Notes: generated by a model not told the origin, from the letters alone. A DNA stretch of 64,000 nucleotides from Dehalobacterium formicoaceticum (GCF_002224645.1 NZ_CP022121.1:2176501-2240500); one strand, 5' to 3'; shown: positions 25,192-35,512, numbered from the stretch's first letter. Program-made: numbers and translations.

Positions 25192-26236
25192 AATTCTTGA
25201 ACCTACAGAAGAACAAAAAGAGCGAATGTTCAATAGTATTTTAGAAAAACACAGAAATGAGAATACAAAGAAAAGTGGTTTTACACTCATGAAACGATTT
25301 AAACCTGCATTGGTAGCGGCTGTGCTGGCAGTTTTCTTGATTACCACAACAGCCTTTACCGCGTCATATTTAGGGTTGGATATTAAGCTCCTTAATTTTC
25401 TGAATCCTTCAAGCGATGAACAAGAGGAATATCTGGCAAACGGAGCTTACATTGTTGACAAGCAAGTAAAAAATAAAAATGGAACATTGGAAATTAAACA
25501 GGTTATAGGCGACAGCAATTTAACCTATATCTTAATGGATTTTACAGCACCGAAGAGCATAACCTTGAATGATGATCGCTATCGCTTTGATTCTTCCATC
25601 AATGGTGTGGATAGCTACCATGGAGTTTATTCGGTGGGATTCACAAAACTTGAGGATGAAAATCCGGAGGACAATAAAATCAGTATGGTCATGACTCTTA
25701 ACACAGAGCAATCCCTTGTGGGTGGAAAAATCAGGCTGGACTTTAAAGAGTTACAAGGTGCCGAAGATCTGCCAAAAACCTTTAAGGAAGCAGCCGCTCG
25801 TGACAGTAAGGAATATGAATTCAAACCCATCATTAAAGGGACCTGGTCTACCTCCTTTAAGCTTGATTTCAAGGATTATTCAAAAACCTATACGCCAAAC
25901 AGTAAAGTAATGGTGCATGGCCACGAAGCAACACTGAAATCCATTGCCATATCACCTATTTCTGTCACCGTAAAATTTGAGAGTCCTTATACCGAAGAAA
26001 TACACAATGCCGTACCCTTTGAGCAAGTGGAATATGATACTTATCTTGATAAGTTTCCAGTTACAATTAATTATAAGGACGGTTCACAAGAAACTACAAC
26101 CTATGCTACCGGCATGACATTGGGCTCTTATTCATCCAATACAACAATAAGCATTAAGAGATTTGAAAAAGTAATCAATGATAAAGAAATTAAATCTATT
26201 GAATTCTTTGATTTGGAAATTCCAATTATTCATTGA
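25160..26236 (+). CDS. DUF4179 membrane protein, probable anti-sigma factor
   Basis: This 358-residue protein has a short cytoplasmic N-terminus (residues 1-45), one membrane helix (~50-68, PALVAAVLAVFLITTTAFTA) and a large extracytoplasmic DUF4179-type beta-rich domain. The order is usual for anti-sigma factors that hold an ECF factor at the membrane. The TTG start at 25160 has AGGAGG 8 bases upstream and overlaps the sigma gene by 32 bases, so the pair is translationally coupled. A terminator follows at 26318. The signal it senses is unknown. Confidence 0.8.
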   Translation: MNKKVANRISEILEPTEEQKERMFNSILEKHRNENTKKSGFTLMKRFKPALVAAVLAVFLITTTAFTASYLGLDIKLLNFLNPSSDEQEEYLANGAYIVDKQVKNKNGTLEIKQVIGDSNLTYILMDFTAPKSITLNDDRYRFDSSINGVDSYHGVYSVGFTKLEDENPEDNKISMVMTLNTEQSLVGGKIRLDFKELQGAEDLPKTFKEAAARDSKEYEFKPIIKGTWSTSFKLDFKDYSKTYTPNSKVMVHGHEATLKSIAISPISVTVKFESPYTEEIHNAVPFEQVEYDTYLDKFPVTINYKDGSQETTTYATGMTLGSYSSNTTISIKRFEKVINDKEIKSIEFFDLEIPIIH

Positions 26237-26317
26237 CGCAAAAAACCCGATAATGTGATTATAAAGTGTCCTCCTTGTCCCTCCAGTCTGACTTTCGAAG
26301 TAAATATTTAAAAACGT

Positions 26318-26353
26318 CCGCCAGCCATTAAAATCAAAGGTTGGCGGTTTTTT
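26318..26353 (+). terminator. Terminator of the sigma/anti-sigma operon
   Basis: CCGCCAGCC pairs with GGTTGGCGG (one G-U) around a 12-base loop and is followed by six T residues, about 80 bases after the DUF4179 stop. Confidence 0.85.
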
Positions 26354-26376
26354 ATTTGCACAAAAAGAGTTCTGGG

Positions 26377-26406
26377 CATCAGGTGGAGTTTTTACTCCAT
26401 CTGATG
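26377..26406. repeat. Stem-loop resembling an IS200/IS605-type end
   Basis: CATCAGGTGGAGT and ACTCCATCTGATG form a 13-bp arm with a TTTT loop and one G-U pair. Similar sequence stands alone near 47986-48015. The remaining ~310 bases to the mntP remnant hold no convincing gene. Confidence 0.4.
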
Positions 26407-26720
26407 CTTAGAAATCGTTATCCATGAGCGGTACAGTTCTTATGTTAAAGTTGCAGGCAAAGGAACACAAGAATCTGTCCCCCCTGATGACACGCGAAGA
26501 ATACAATTTTCCGACTTTGTATTATTTAGATTTCAAACACTCAAAATTGTCGCCAAAACGCTTCAAACAAGGATTTCTGCATATTTATCTCTCACACTTT
26601 ATCTCGTAAAATAAGAGTAACGAAAGAGCTTAATCAATAGAAATTGAAAAGGCAAATCGTGAAATCATGAAGAGGAGGTGTTCTCAAAAATCAAGATCAA
26701 GTTGGCTCAATAAGTAGGTG

Positions 26721-27304
26721 ATGGCTATTGAAGAAATGGAAATTATTTTATTAGCGATTGGCATTTCACTTGATGCATTTGCAGTGATGACAATCCAGGG
26801 AGCAATGATTCCTACAATTCACTTTTTAACTTAATCAAGGTTGGTGTTCTTTTTGGCGGATGGCAGACACTGGTTATAACGCTTAGCAGTGCACTTACCC
26901 AGAGATATATAGTTTCAAATAGTCTTATGGATCCACTTTATATAAGAGAAATTTTAGGAGTCCTGGCGACTGGCATATTTGTTTTTCTAGGATTGTATCT
27001 GATTTGGAAAGCCCGCCATCACTATTACGTGGAAGAAAAACTGCAGGAGCGTCTATACGTAAGAAAAACATTCCGCTTAGCAATTGTGACTAGCTTAGAT
27101 GCGCTACTGGCAGGAATTTCGATGGGAATTATGGGTGTCTCGGTTACAGGTTTACTGTTTCCTTTCATGTTTATAAGTGTATTAGCTGTTTTTCTCGGTG
27201 TCTATGTTGGTCACTGGTTTGGCTACGAGCCAAAAACAAATGCCTACTATCTGGGTGCTACAATTATACTCGTTACCAGTTTAAATATGGCGTTAAGTTT
27301 TTAA
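26721..27304 (+). pseudogene. mntP: MntP-like manganese efflux pump, frameshifted
   Basis: The ATG at 26721 starts an MntP-type N-terminus (IILLAIGISLDAFAVMTIQG). The frame stops at 26832, but the next frame continues directly (FNLIKVGVLFGGWQTLVITL) to 27304. It includes the second half-repeat VTSLDALLAGISMGIMGVSV with the conserved Asp. Adding one T to the five-T run at 26823-26827 restores a single ~195-residue protein of normal MntP size. MntP exports Mn2+ across the membrane. The break may be a real mutation, a phase-variation tract or a sequencing error. A shorter product could start at 26927. Confidence 0.8.
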
Positions 27305-27521
27305 CGTAAGACCAAAAAAAATAAAATAGATCCCAGGAATTCATAATTCATATAGAAAATGTAGAAAATGGTAGGGCGATTAAGATGATTAAAAAATACA
27401 GGTCAATCCATAAAATGCTTGGAATCAAGCTCCAAAAAATCAGGTAAAAACTGAGGGAAGAGATAAAGGAATTTTTGAGCAAATACGCAAAAGATAACCA
27501 AAATAAAAGGAGGAATTAATC

Positions 27522-27752
27522 ATGACGGAAACAACTGTTAACAACAATGAAACCAAGATTAGCAACACTGCAGGGAAATGGTTAGGTTGGCTGGCAATTA
27601 TTTTCGGTGTTATTGCATTTTTCTGGCAACCGATCTGGACGGGAATTACCGGTATCGTACTAGGTGTCATCGGTTTATTCTCGCCGCAAAGAACGTTGAA
27701 CATCGTAGGAATTATCGTAGCAGCGATTGCTCTGCTTGTCGGCATCGTATAA
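27522..27752 (+). CDS. Small two-helix membrane protein, unknown
   Basis: This 76-residue protein has a polar Asn/Thr-rich N-terminus (residues 1-17) and two or three hydrophobic segments (~20-36, ~38-53, ~58-76) separated by short Gly/Pro turns. A strong AAGGAGG site lies 9 bases before the ATG. I do not recognise a family beyond general small DUF-type membrane proteins. It stands alone between the mntP remnant and a TetR gene, and a possible hairpin near 27820-27850 follows it. Confidence 0.65.
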   Translation: MTETTVNNNETKISNTAGKWLGWLAIIFGVIAFFWQPIWTGITGIVLGVIGLFSPQRTLNIVGIIVAAIALLVGIV

Positions 27753-27995
27753 CTAAATCATACTGACTTATAATTTTAAAACCTTATACCCCAATTACTA
27801 GTTACCCCTTATTTTTTGAAGCATCTTTTACCTCGTGTAAAAGATGCTATTTTTTTGCTTTAAACATTTACCAATTTTAAATACAAACATTCAAAAATAG
27901 GGTATAATATTTACATAATATTAGTAAATAGGATACCTTTTTTTGCTGATTTAACTTTTGGTACCCTGGGTTATCCAAGGAATGAAGGGGAGATT

Positions 27996-28568
27996 GTGAT
28001 CAATCAAACTGATGATACATATCATGCACTTATTAACAGTTTTAAGGAATTGCTTCTTAAGATATCTTTTGAAAAAATTACGATTAAGAAAATTACGGAC
28101 GGTGCCGGTGTGATTCGGCCGACTTTCTACAATTATTTTCGTGATAAGTATGCTATTTTTGAAGAGATTTTAGATGACGAATTGTTTGACTCCATGTATA
28201 AACTAGTTGATTTGAAAATGTTAGATGAAGCAGTAGCGATGCTTTTTAATTATTTTGATCAGAATAAGGCCTTTTATCACCAGGCGTTCAAGGTCTCAGG
28301 GCAAAACTCCTTTAGTAAAATATTCCACACAAGGGTAGAAGAATTATTTTTGTATATCCTTGAATTGTTTCCGCTAAAAGAAAAAGATTCGGTAATTGCC
28401 TTGTCGCGTCACGGAATTGCTCATTATTATACGATTGGAATTATTGATATTATTAAAAATTGGTGCGATTACTCTGATGATGATCTAGTCGTGGAAGATG
28501 TAATCAAAGCATACCAATACATCGTTAGCCACGCACTGACCGATATTTTTGATATGGAAGATAATTAA
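27996..28568 (+). CDS. TetR/AcrR-family regulator (first of two)
   Basis: This 190-residue TetR protein has an N-terminal HTH (residues ~10-55, with KITDGAGVIRPTFYNYFRDK) and a C-terminal ligand domain of the DUF/TetR_C type. The GTG start has an AAGGGGA site 6 bases upstream. A second TetR gene follows after a 10-bp tandem repeat. The radical SAM and metK genes lie further downstream on the same strand, and the two TetR proteins are candidate regulators of them, though no operator was identified. Confidence 0.88.
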   Translation: MINQTDDTYHALINSFKELLLKISFEKITIKKITDGAGVIRPTFYNYFRDKYAIFEEILDDELFDSMYKLVDLKMLDEAVAMLFNYFDQNKAFYHQAFKVSGQNSFSKIFHTRVEELFLYILELFPLKEKDSVIALSRHGIAHYYTIGIIDIIKNWCDYSDDDLVVEDVIKAYQYIVSHALTDIFDMEDN

Positions 28569-28618
28569 AGATAATTGAAGATAGTTAAAGATAAGTAAAG
28601 ATAAGTAAAGATAAGTAG
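28562..28618 (+). repeat. 10-bp tandem repeat (about six copies)
   Basis: Six units of the form (A/G)(A/T)TAAAGATA run without a break from the stop codon of the first TetR gene. Three units are identical or nearly so (AGTAAAGATA). Such arrays vary in length by slippage. Confidence 0.8.
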
Positions 28619-28702
28619 AATACTAATCATAGGGAAGGTGGCAGGTTGACAAACGGGTTAGTGCCGATTAATGCTGATTAATGCTGAATAGAGGGGATGA
28701 TT

Positions 28703-29275
28703 ATGGCTAATTTTACCAAAAAAGCGATCATTGATGCCTTTGTTAAATTATTAAATGAAAAGACACTGGCAAAAATAACCGTGACGGAAATCATAACAAC
28801 ATGTGAGATTAGTCGCAATACTTTTTATTATTATTTTGAGGATATTTATAATCTGGTCGATTATTTGTTCAATACGGAAATAGAAAAACTTCAGGAAATC
28901 ACAATGACTTCTGAATCTTTGAGCGACGAATGTGAGCTTGTGCTGGATTTTTTAAAAAATAACCGGACAGCATTAAAGCATATTTACGATTCTGCTAATA
29001 GGGATCAGCTGGAGCGTTATCTTTTTAAAGCACTGGATCAGACGATGCTTAATTTTGTGAAGCATTGCTTTAAGGACATTGACATCCCTCAAGGTGATCT
29101 TCATTTTTTAGCACGTTATCATAAGTATGCCCTTGTTGGTTTTCTGATTAATTGGCTTGCTGACGATGATGATGAGGAGCTGGAAAGCTTATTAAAAAGA
29201 ATCAGTCTCCTTACTGAAGAAAGTATCCGTAATTATATCGAGAAGCTGCTGGAGATTTCTCGACAAAAAGAATAA
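28703..29275 (+). CDS. TetR/AcrR-family regulator (second of two)
   Basis: This ~190-residue protein has a TetR HTH (residues ~8-50, with ITVTEIITTCEISRNTFYYY) and a helical C-terminal domain with a TetR_C-like LLRKKRISLLTEESIRNYIE-type end (read as SLLKRISLLTEES). The ATG at 28703 is preferred over 28697 because GAGGGG lies 7 bases before it. It is about 27% identical by eye in architecture to the first TetR, so a duplication is possible but old. The radical SAM gene starts 174 bases downstream. Confidence 0.88.
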   Translation: MANFTKKAIIDAFVKLLNEKTLAKITVTEIITTCEISRNTFYYYFEDIYNLVDYLFNTEIEKLQEITMTSESLSDECELVLDFLKNNRTALKHIYDSANRDQLERYLFKALDQTMLNFVKHCFKDIDIPQGDLHFLARYHKYALVGFLINWLADDDDEELESLLKRISLLTEESIRNYIEKLLEISRQKE

Positions 29276-29448
29276 TTTGTCCAAAAATCAAACAATTCGT
29301 CTATTTTGCCCAAATTTTGGTCAATGAATGGTCTGATGCCAAAATTTCTCACATTCCATCACAAATGACCGTACTTATCTATAACCGCCCTTTAATATAA
29401 TGGTATCAGGTGATAAACCAAAATATCATAATGAAAGGGTGCAAGAAA

Positions 29449-30810
29449 ATGGATCTATCGTCTAAACTAAAATATCTAGGTGTAAAAACTGTCTACAGTT
29501 ATATCGATCACGATCCGCAGAAAAACCTTCCCAAAATTCTTGATTGGTTAGAAAATCATGATGAAAAAAATGCTGTCACAACTCCGGTAAGAGCAGTGCG
29601 CGCGGCAGTCACCGATCCTGATAATAACTGGTCTCAGCTCCTTTATAGCTTGTGGTCGGATGTTAACCACAAACAGCGTAAACTCCTGTTTAATAATGGC
29701 ATCATTAACGGCACTCTCCTGGGATCCCCTGTACGAAAGGAATTTGAGGAAAAATACGAATGTAGTATTCCCTGGGCAATTCTCATGGATCCTACTTCAT
29801 CATGCAATTTGCATTGTACTGGGTGCTGGGCGGCAGAATACGGCGACAAAATGAATTTGACCTTTGAAGAGATGGACGATATTATTCGCCAAGGCAAGGA
29901 ACACGGTACTTATGTTTATATTTATTCCGGCGGTGAACCCCTTGTCCGGAAGAAAGATCTGATCCGTTTGTGTGAAAAGCACGATGATTGTGCTTTTCTT
30001 GCTTTTACTAACGGAACTCTGATTGATGAGGAGTTTGCGGATGAAATGGTGCGTGTGGGCAATTTCGTTCCCGCCATCAGCGTCGAAGGCTTTGAAGAGA
30101 GTACAGATTCCCGCCGTGGTCAAGGCACTTATCATAAGGTTATTTCCGTTATGGAAAGACTGAAAGCAAAGAAGCTTCTTTTTGGTATTTCTTGTTGCTG
30201 TACCAACACAAATACGGAAGTGATCATAAGCGATGAATTCTTCGATGCCATGGTTGACATGGGGGCGAAGTTCATGTGGCTCTTTACCTACATGCCCATT
30301 GGTGCGGATGCAGTACCGGAACTGCTTGTCACTGCCGAACAGCGTGAATATACGTTTCGGCAGGTGCGTAAATTCCGCAGTGAGAAAGCCATCTTCACCA
30401 TGGATTTTTGGAATGACGGGGAATATGTCAACGGCTGTATTGCCGGAGGAAGATGTTATATGCATATTAATGCCAATGGGGATATCGAGCCTTGCGCATT
30501 TATCCATTACTCTGATTCTAATATCAAGGATAAGTCCCTGATTGAAGCCTACCAATCACCCTTATTCCAGGCATATCGGAAAAACCAGCCCTTTAACTCC
30601 AATTTGCTCCGTCCCTGCCCGGTGTTGGATAATCCTGGACGGCTGACAGAGATGGTGGAGGGCAGCAATGCTTATTCCACGGATATGGCTTCCCCGGAGA
30701 AGGCGGTTGACTATTGTGATAAATGTGTCCATGCGGCCGAAAGATGGGCTCCTGTAGCAGACAGACTATGGGATGAACGTCAAGAAATTAGGACTGGTAA
30801 AGATAATTGA
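29449..30810 (+). CDS. Radical SAM protein with SPASM-like C-terminus
   Basis: This ~453-residue enzyme has the canonical motif CNLHCTGC (C119, C123, C126) that binds the [4Fe-4S] cluster and S-adenosylmethionine. [13 protein letters not shown], the SAM-binding GGEP motif, follows. The C-terminal part is cysteine-rich ([43 protein letters not shown]), as expected for a SPASM/twitch domain with extra clusters. Residues 1-100 form an additional N-terminal domain. The frame opens at 29410, but the ATG at 29449 has AAAGGG 9 bases upstream. It is followed 35 bases later by metK. Its substrate is unknown; peptide or cofactor modification is typical of the family. Confidence 0.88.
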   Translation: MDLSSKLKYLGVKTVYSYIDHDPQKNLPKILDWLENHDEKNAVTTPVRAVRAAVTDPDNNWSQLLYSLWSDVNHKQRKLLFNNGIINGTLLGSPVRKEFEEKYECSIPWAILMDPTSSCNLHCTGCWAAEYGDKMNLTFEEMDDIIRQGKEHGTYVYIYSGGEPLVRKKDLIRLCEKHDDCAFLAFTNGTLIDEEFADEMVRVGNFVPAISVEGFEESTDSRRGQGTYHKVISVMERLKAKKLLFGISCCCTNTNTEVIISDEFFDAMVDMGAKFMWLFTYMPIGADAVPELLVTAEQREYTFRQVRKFRSEKAIFTMDFWNDGEYVNGCIAGGRCYMHINANGDIEPCAFIHYSDSNIKDKSLIEAYQSPLFQAYRKNQPFNSNLLRPCPVLDNPGRLTEMVEGSNAYSTDMASPEKAVDYCDKCVHAAERWAPVADRLWDERQEIRTGKDN

Positions 30811-30845
30811 CAGGATCAACAGTAGATGAATATCGAGGTGTACCG

Positions 30846-32000
30846 ATGACGCGTTCATATTTTACTTCAGAGTCCGTGACCAGTGGACATCCTGATAAAT
30901 TGTGTGACAAAATTGCTGACAGCATACTGGATGAGATTTTGCGCCAGGATCCCTTGGGACATGTCGCCTGTGAGGTTACAGCGACATCTAATAAACTGCA
31001 CATTATGGGGGAGATCACCGCAAGATCATCTGTCAACTATGATGCTGTGGCAAGAAAAGTTATCGCAGATATCGGTTACACCGATGATGATTCGGGTTTT
31101 AATGCGGATACGTGTAAGATTACGGTGGATATCCACGAGCAGTCCCCTGATATTGCCCGGGGCGTTAATAAAACAGAACCCTTGGATGGAGGGGCAGGGG
31201 ATCAAGGCATGATGTTTGGATATGCATGCCGGGAAACGGAATATCTGATGCCTTATCCCATTGAGATGGCTCACAAGCTGGCACACCGCCTGGAGACAGT
31301 GCGAAAATCAGGGGTATTGCCCTATTTGCGTCCTGACGGCAAGACCCAGGTGACGGTGGAATATGAAGACGGTAAGCCAAAACGGATTTCATCAGTCATC
31401 ATCGCGGCACAGCACCGTGACGATGTTACAATAGATCAATTACGTGACGATATTACAAAACACGTGATCCTATCGGTTTTACCTGAGGAAATGATCGATA
31501 GCTGGACAGATTTTTATATTAATCCCACGGGAAGATTTGTCCTGGGAGGTCCTGCCGGAGATACAGGTCTCACGGGCAGAAAGATTATTGCCGATACTTA
31601 CGGCGGATATGCCAGGCATGGCGGAGGCTCTTTCTCTGGTAAAGACGGGACAAAAGTCGATAAAAGTGGTGCATATATGGCAAGATATTTGGCCAAGAAT
31701 ATTGTGGCTGCCGGAATCGCAGACAGATGTGAGGTGCAAATAAGTTATGCTATCGGACTCTCCGAGCCGCTCTCTTTCCATATTGAAGATTTTGGGACGG
31801 GAAGGGTTGCTATGGACAAGGTGCGTGATCATATCATTCAGACTGTGGATATGCGGCCGGTGGCAATTATCCGAAAATTCGAGCTTTACCGCCCTATTTA
31901 TGCCAGGTTATCCTGTTATGGCCATTTTGGGGAGAATGCAAAAGACATGCCCTGGGAGATATGTGATATGACGGATCAGTTAAAGCATAACGAGTGTTGA
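30846..32000 (+). CDS. metK: S-adenosylmethionine synthetase
   Basis: This ~384-residue MetK makes S-adenosylmethionine from methionine and ATP. The signatures [20 protein letters not shown] (N-terminal ATP site), [12 protein letters not shown], and [20 protein letters not shown] are all present. The ATG at 30846 follows an AGGTG site; the frame upstream to 30807 is open but has no good start. The gene sits directly behind a radical SAM enzyme that consumes SAM, so it may be a dedicated second copy. Whether the genome holds another metK cannot be seen here. Confidence 0.95.
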   Translation: MTRSYFTSESVTSGHPDKLCDKIADSILDEILRQDPLGHVACEVTATSNKLHIMGEITARSSVNYDAVARKVIADIGYTDDDSGFNADTCKITVDIHEQSPDIARGVNKTEPLDGGAGDQGMMFGYACRETEYLMPYPIEMAHKLAHRLETVRKSGVLPYLRPDGKTQVTVEYEDGKPKRISSVIIAAQHRDDVTIDQLRDDITKHVILSVLPEEMIDSWTDFYINPTGRFVLGGPAGDTGLTGRKIIADTYGGYARHGGGSFSGKDGTKVDKSGAYMARYLAKNIVAAGIADRCEVQISYAIGLSEPLSFHIEDFGTGRVAMDKVRDHIIQTVDMRPVAIIRKFELYRPIYARLSCYGHFGENAKDMPWEICDMTDQLKHNEC

Positions 32001-32083
32001 AGCAAAACTGAATAATTTTCGAGCCCATGTACTGAAGGAATTATCTGATGGTGAAAGGTCAGCTCCAGCGTGGGAAACTCAAG

Positions 32084-34087
32084 TTATATATTATACTTCT
32101 TTATTTTTGTATAGAGCGTCCGTCTTGATATTCCCAACTCTTTCGCAACGGATGTCTTATTTCCTCTGTATTTTGCTAGAAGATTGAGAATTTGATGCTT
32201 TTCATACTCAGCGTAGTTGTCAAAGCTCTGCTGAGTATTGAAATGCTGAAACTTATTTGGTTGCTCGGTTAATATATTATCATTCATGCGATTAAATAAA
32301 TCAGGAGGGATATCCTCCATGGTTATTAAGCGGGAGTCGTTGAAAATGGTGATTCTTTCAAGAACGTTTCGCAATTCTCGAATATTACCTGGCCATGAAT
32401 ATTGTCTAAAAAAGTGAAGTACTTCATCAGAAATGGCAGGGATGTTTTTATCATATTGAGATGAAAGGCTATTTAGGAAATGCTGGATGAGCAAGGGTAA
32501 ATCACTGGTTAATCTTCTTAAAGGTAAGGTTTGAATATTTACTACATTAAGCCTGAAATATAAATCCATACGGAACAATTTTTGGTTCACAAGATCCCAT
32601 AGGTTACAGTTTGTTGCAGTAATAAGTCTGATGTCGACGTTAATTGGTGTTGTTCCTCCTAAACGAGTGATCTTCCGATTTTCAAGAACTCGGAGAAGGA
32701 CTGTTTGCATATTTAGCGGCATTTCACCGATTTCGTCAAGAAATAGACTCCCTTGATCAGCGAGCTCGAATTTTCCAGGAGAACCGCTCTTTTTTGCACC
32801 TGTAAAGGCACCTTCCGAATAACCAAATAGTTCACTTTCAATTAATTCCTTAGGGATTGCTGCGCAGTTAACTGAAATAAAGGGTTGATTTCTACGGTCA
32901 CTGGCATTGTGTAGAGATTGAGCAATCATTTCTTTTCCTGTTCCGCTCTCTCCCGTAATCAATACATTACTGTCTGTTTTTGCTGAACGCACTGTGACTT
33001 CTTTTATTTGAAGCATCTCAGGTGAATTGCCAATAATATTATCGACGGTAAAATATGTGCCGGAATTGTTGATTTTATTTATTTGCTTAGCCATATGGTT
33101 TTTTTCAGTCAGAATAACAACATTACCTAATTTTGTGCCGCCAATGTAGATTGGATCATAATCAATCAAGAAAGCCTTTGAATTTTCCTTTAAAGAATTG
33201 AATATAATTCCTTTTGATTTAACACTAGTTGATTGATTTGAGATATAAGGAGTTACTTCGGGAAGTAAGTCTTTAAGTTTTGTGCCAATCGTCTGAGATG
33301 TTCTTTTTCCGAAAAGCTGATAGAAATATTGATTTGTAAAAATGATATCTTCGTTGGAGTCAGTAATAATACATATGGCATGATTTTGATTCAAGTAGTG
33401 CTCTAACACATTGGTTGTTAGGGTAACTTGAGGTAACGTTTGAAAATTTGTTAATTGACAATAGGATTCGCTTATATATTCGAAGATTGACATCACAGCA
33501 CTATTGAATTTTGAATAAGGTATTATTATTAAGGTATATTCTTGAGATTCTGTTATCGTTGTAATAGGGTTATGTGTATAAGAAACATAATCTGAAAGCA
33601 CATCTTTATAATGCTGCTGGCCTATAACCCAGCAGCATTTTTGAGTTTTTTTGGTTAAAGCCGCAGAATTGGTGCCAGCCTCTTCTTCTGCAAAACTTGC
33701 TCCAAAAGCAATATTCTTTTTTTTAAGTTCTGTTAATAGCTCTGGGTTTCCTTCTTTGTGATAAACCTGCAAATTGTGGTCAAGGAATAACATTGCAGCA
33801 TTAAGTTGCGTAAGCGTGTCAGACAATTGTCGATGAAATGTATGAAATATGCTAAGAATATACTTTTTGAAGGGATTAATATTTTCTATGGTTAACCTTT
33901 TGTTGCTCGACTTAATTTCTGGAATGTTAACTGGATCTAAATTAAGATTTTTACAAATTTTCCAGGAATGTAGTATTTCGGGGCTAAATAAATCGGCATC
34001 AATATTTTGATGATTAAGAAAAGCACTTTTTTCTTGCCGAACTTTTCGTTGATAAGCAACAGAGCAAGCATCAGGAATTGGCCTCAT
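32084..34087 (-). CDS. Sigma-54-dependent activator (GAF/PAS-AAA-Fis, AcoR-like)
   Basis: This ~667-residue activator opens with an AcoR-like region (LFSPEILHSWKICKNLNLDP), followed by a GAF-like sensor region (~90-230) and a PAS domain (~245-350). The AAA+ domain (~370-600) has GESGTGKE (Walker A), ESELFGYSEGAFTGA (the sigma-54 contact loop), LFLDEIGEMPL (Walker B) and a Fis-type HTH at the end (NKTSVAKELGISRRTLYTKI). The ATG at 34087 has AAGGATG 9 bases upstream. It is divergent from the CaiA/FixABCX-type cluster, whose -24/-12 promoter lies in between, so it is the likely activator. The sensor ligand is unknown. Confidence 0.92.
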   Translation of the reverse strand: MRPIPDACSVAYQRKVRQEKSAFLNHQNIDADLFSPEILHSWKICKNLNLDPVNIPEIKSSNKRLTIENINPFKKYILSIFHTFHRQLSDTLTQLNAAMLFLDHNLQVYHKEGNPELLTELKKKNIAFGASFAEEEAGTNSAALTKKTQKCCWVIGQQHYKDVLSDYVSYTHNPITTITESQEYTLIIIPYSKFNSAVMSIFEYISESYCQLTNFQTLPQVTLTTNVLEHYLNQNHAICIITDSNEDIIFTNQYFYQLFGKRTSQTIGTKLKDLLPEVTPYISNQSTSVKSKGIIFNSLKENSKAFLIDYDPIYIGGTKLGNVVILTEKNHMAKQINKINNSGTYFTVDNIIGNSPEMLQIKEVTVRSAKTDSNVLITGESGTGKEMIAQSLHNASDRRNQPFISVNCAAIPKELIESELFGYSEGAFTGAKKSGSPGKFELADQGSLFLDEIGEMPLNMQTVLLRVLENRKITRLGGTTPINVDIRLITATNCNLWDLVNQKLFRMDLYFRLNVVNIQTLPLRRLTSDLPLLIQHFLNSLSSQYDKNIPAISDEVLHFFRQYSWPGNIRELRNVLERITIFNDSRLITMEDIPPDLFNRMNDNILTEQPNKFQHFNTQQSFDNYAEYEKHQILNLLAKYRGNKTSVAKELGISRRTLYTKIKKYNI

Positions 34088-34224
34088 TGTTAATTCATCC
34101 TTTCTATACATGGTGTTTACTTATGAGAAAAAATGAGAAAATGATGTATACATATGGGAAAGAGGAAACAAGTTCATAATAACATAAAAAGCCTAAAATT
34201 CCTAGTTTAAAGGGATTCATTACT

Positions 34225-34240
34225 TGGCATGATACTTGCT
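34225..34240 (+). promoter_or_regulatory. Sigma-54 (-24/-12) promoter of the CaiA/FixABCX-type cluster
   Basis: TGGCAT-GATAC-TTGCT matches the sigma-54 consensus TGGCAY-R-N4-TTGCW at all core positions. The start site would be near 34252, 50 bases before the acyl-CoA dehydrogenase gene. The divergent neighbour is a sigma-54 activator, and a TGTATACA palindrome near 34145 could be part of its upstream site. Confidence 0.8.
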
Positions 34241-34301
34241 AATTATTAAAGTGAAGATGCTAAAAAACTTGACAATCACCAACAAGAGAGGAAGATACTA
34301 A

Positions 34302-35447
34302 ATGATCGATTTTAAAAAAACGGAAGAACAAGAACTCTTGTTAGAGAGTTTAAGGGAGTTGTTGGAGAGGGAATGCCCTGAAAGCTATGTTAAAGAATGC
34401 GATGCAAAGCATGAATATCCTGAAAAATTTATGAGAGCATTAGCGGAAAATGGATTTGGACTTCTTGGAGTTCCGGAAGAATACGGCGGAACAGAGGTTG
34501 ATAATGTAACTTTAATGATGGTAGCTGAAGAAATGGGAAAGTCAGGTGCTCCTGTTTATCTTTATGGAACAGCACTTTCAGTAGACGATATCCTCACCTT
34601 CGGAAATGAAGAACAGAAAAAAGCAACAATGGAGTACGCTAAAGAGGGGAAAATGGCGTTTTGCCTTGGCTTCAGTGAACCCCAAGCGGGGTCTGATACA
34701 AATGCAATTGCTACAACCGCAACTCGTAAAAATGGAAAAGTATATATTAACGGACACAAAACATTTACATCCTTTGCTAAAACCACGCCCTACATGCTTT
34801 GTATGACTAGAGATTTTGATGTAAGTGAACCATCCAAAGCGTTTTCAATGTGGTGGGTTCCCATGAATGCCCCTGGAGTAAAAATAGAGGTTTTGGATAA
34901 AATCGGCTGGAACATGTCTGCCACCAGTGAGGTGTATCTCGATAATGTTGAGATTGAGGAAAAGGATTTGGTAGGCAAAGAAGGGCATGGATTCATTCAA
35001 TTGATGAAAAACTTTGAGATCGAACGCACTTTAATGGCAGCAATGGCTCTTGGGCAGGCTGAATGTGCATTTGAGGATGCGGTTAAATATGCTAATCAAA
35101 GGATTGCGTTTGGTCAGAAAATCGGTAAGTTCCAGATGATCCAACAAAAGATTGTTGACATGAATATTAAGATTGAAAATATGAGGAACTATGTCTACAA
35201 AACAGCATGGGAAAAAGATAATAACATATCGATTCAATTGTCTTCAGCTATGTGTAAACGATATTGTGCCCAGGCCTCTTTTGAAGTGATTGACGATGCT
35301 CTACAGATTCTTGGGGGACTAGGTTATACGACCGATCATCGTGTTTCAAGATTATGGCGGGATAACAGGGTTGGACGTATCGGTGGCGGAACAGACGAAA
35401 TCATGGTTCATATTGCCGGAAGAGGAATTTTAAAACAATATAAATAA
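34302..35447 (+). CDS. Acyl-CoA dehydrogenase / enoyl-CoA reductase (CaiA-like)
   Basis: This 381-residue flavoenzyme is the length of CaiA (crotonobetainyl-CoA reductase). The N-terminal helical domain is followed by the FAD/substrate motifs FCLGFSEPQAGSDTNAIATT and YINGHKTFTSFA. The C-terminal domain has QRIAFGQKIGKFQMIQ and the ending GGTDEIMVHIAGRGIL. It would interconvert a saturated and a 2,3-unsaturated acyl-CoA, passing electrons to or from FixAB. It is the first gene after the sigma-54 promoter. The catalytic base is not assignable by eye. Carnitine-type substrates are suggested by the FixABCX genes but not shown. Confidence 0.88.
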   Translation: MIDFKKTEEQELLLESLRELLERECPESYVKECDAKHEYPEKFMRALAENGFGLLGVPEEYGGTEVDNVTLMMVAEEMGKSGAPVYLYGTALSVDDILTFGNEEQKKATMEYAKEGKMAFCLGFSEPQAGSDTNAIATTATRKNGKVYINGHKTFTSFAKTTPYMLCMTRDFDVSEPSKAFSMWWVPMNAPGVKIEVLDKIGWNMSATSEVYLDNVEIEEKDLVGKEGHGFIQLMKNFEIERTLMAAMALGQAECAFEDAVKYANQRIAFGQKIGKFQMIQQKIVDMNIKIENMRNYVYKTAWEKDNNISIQLSSAMCKRYCAQASFEVIDDALQILGGLGYTTDHRVSRLWRDNRVGRIGGGTDEIMVHIAGRGILKQYK

Positions 35448-35512
35448 GACTTATCGGTTTTTCAAAAAAATCAAATATCTAAGAAATGGAGTTTCGAAAG
35501 GAGAACTGTTAA

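Noticed and set aside
26424-26609. 61-codon ORF after the stem-loop at 26377
   Set aside because: No ribosome site and no recognised family; composition does not differ from non-coding surroundings.
26640-26720. Manganese (yybP-ykoY) riboswitch before mntP
   Set aside because: The conserved core could not be found in the ~80 bases upstream; only an AGGAGG site is seen.
28562-28618. CRISPR array
   Set aside because: The units are 10 bp with no spacers; no other regularly spaced repeats or cas genes are present in the window.
29800-30555. 251-codon open frame on the minus strand
   Set aside because: It lies wholly inside the radical SAM gene, has no ribosome site and shows no family motif; it is a shadow frame.
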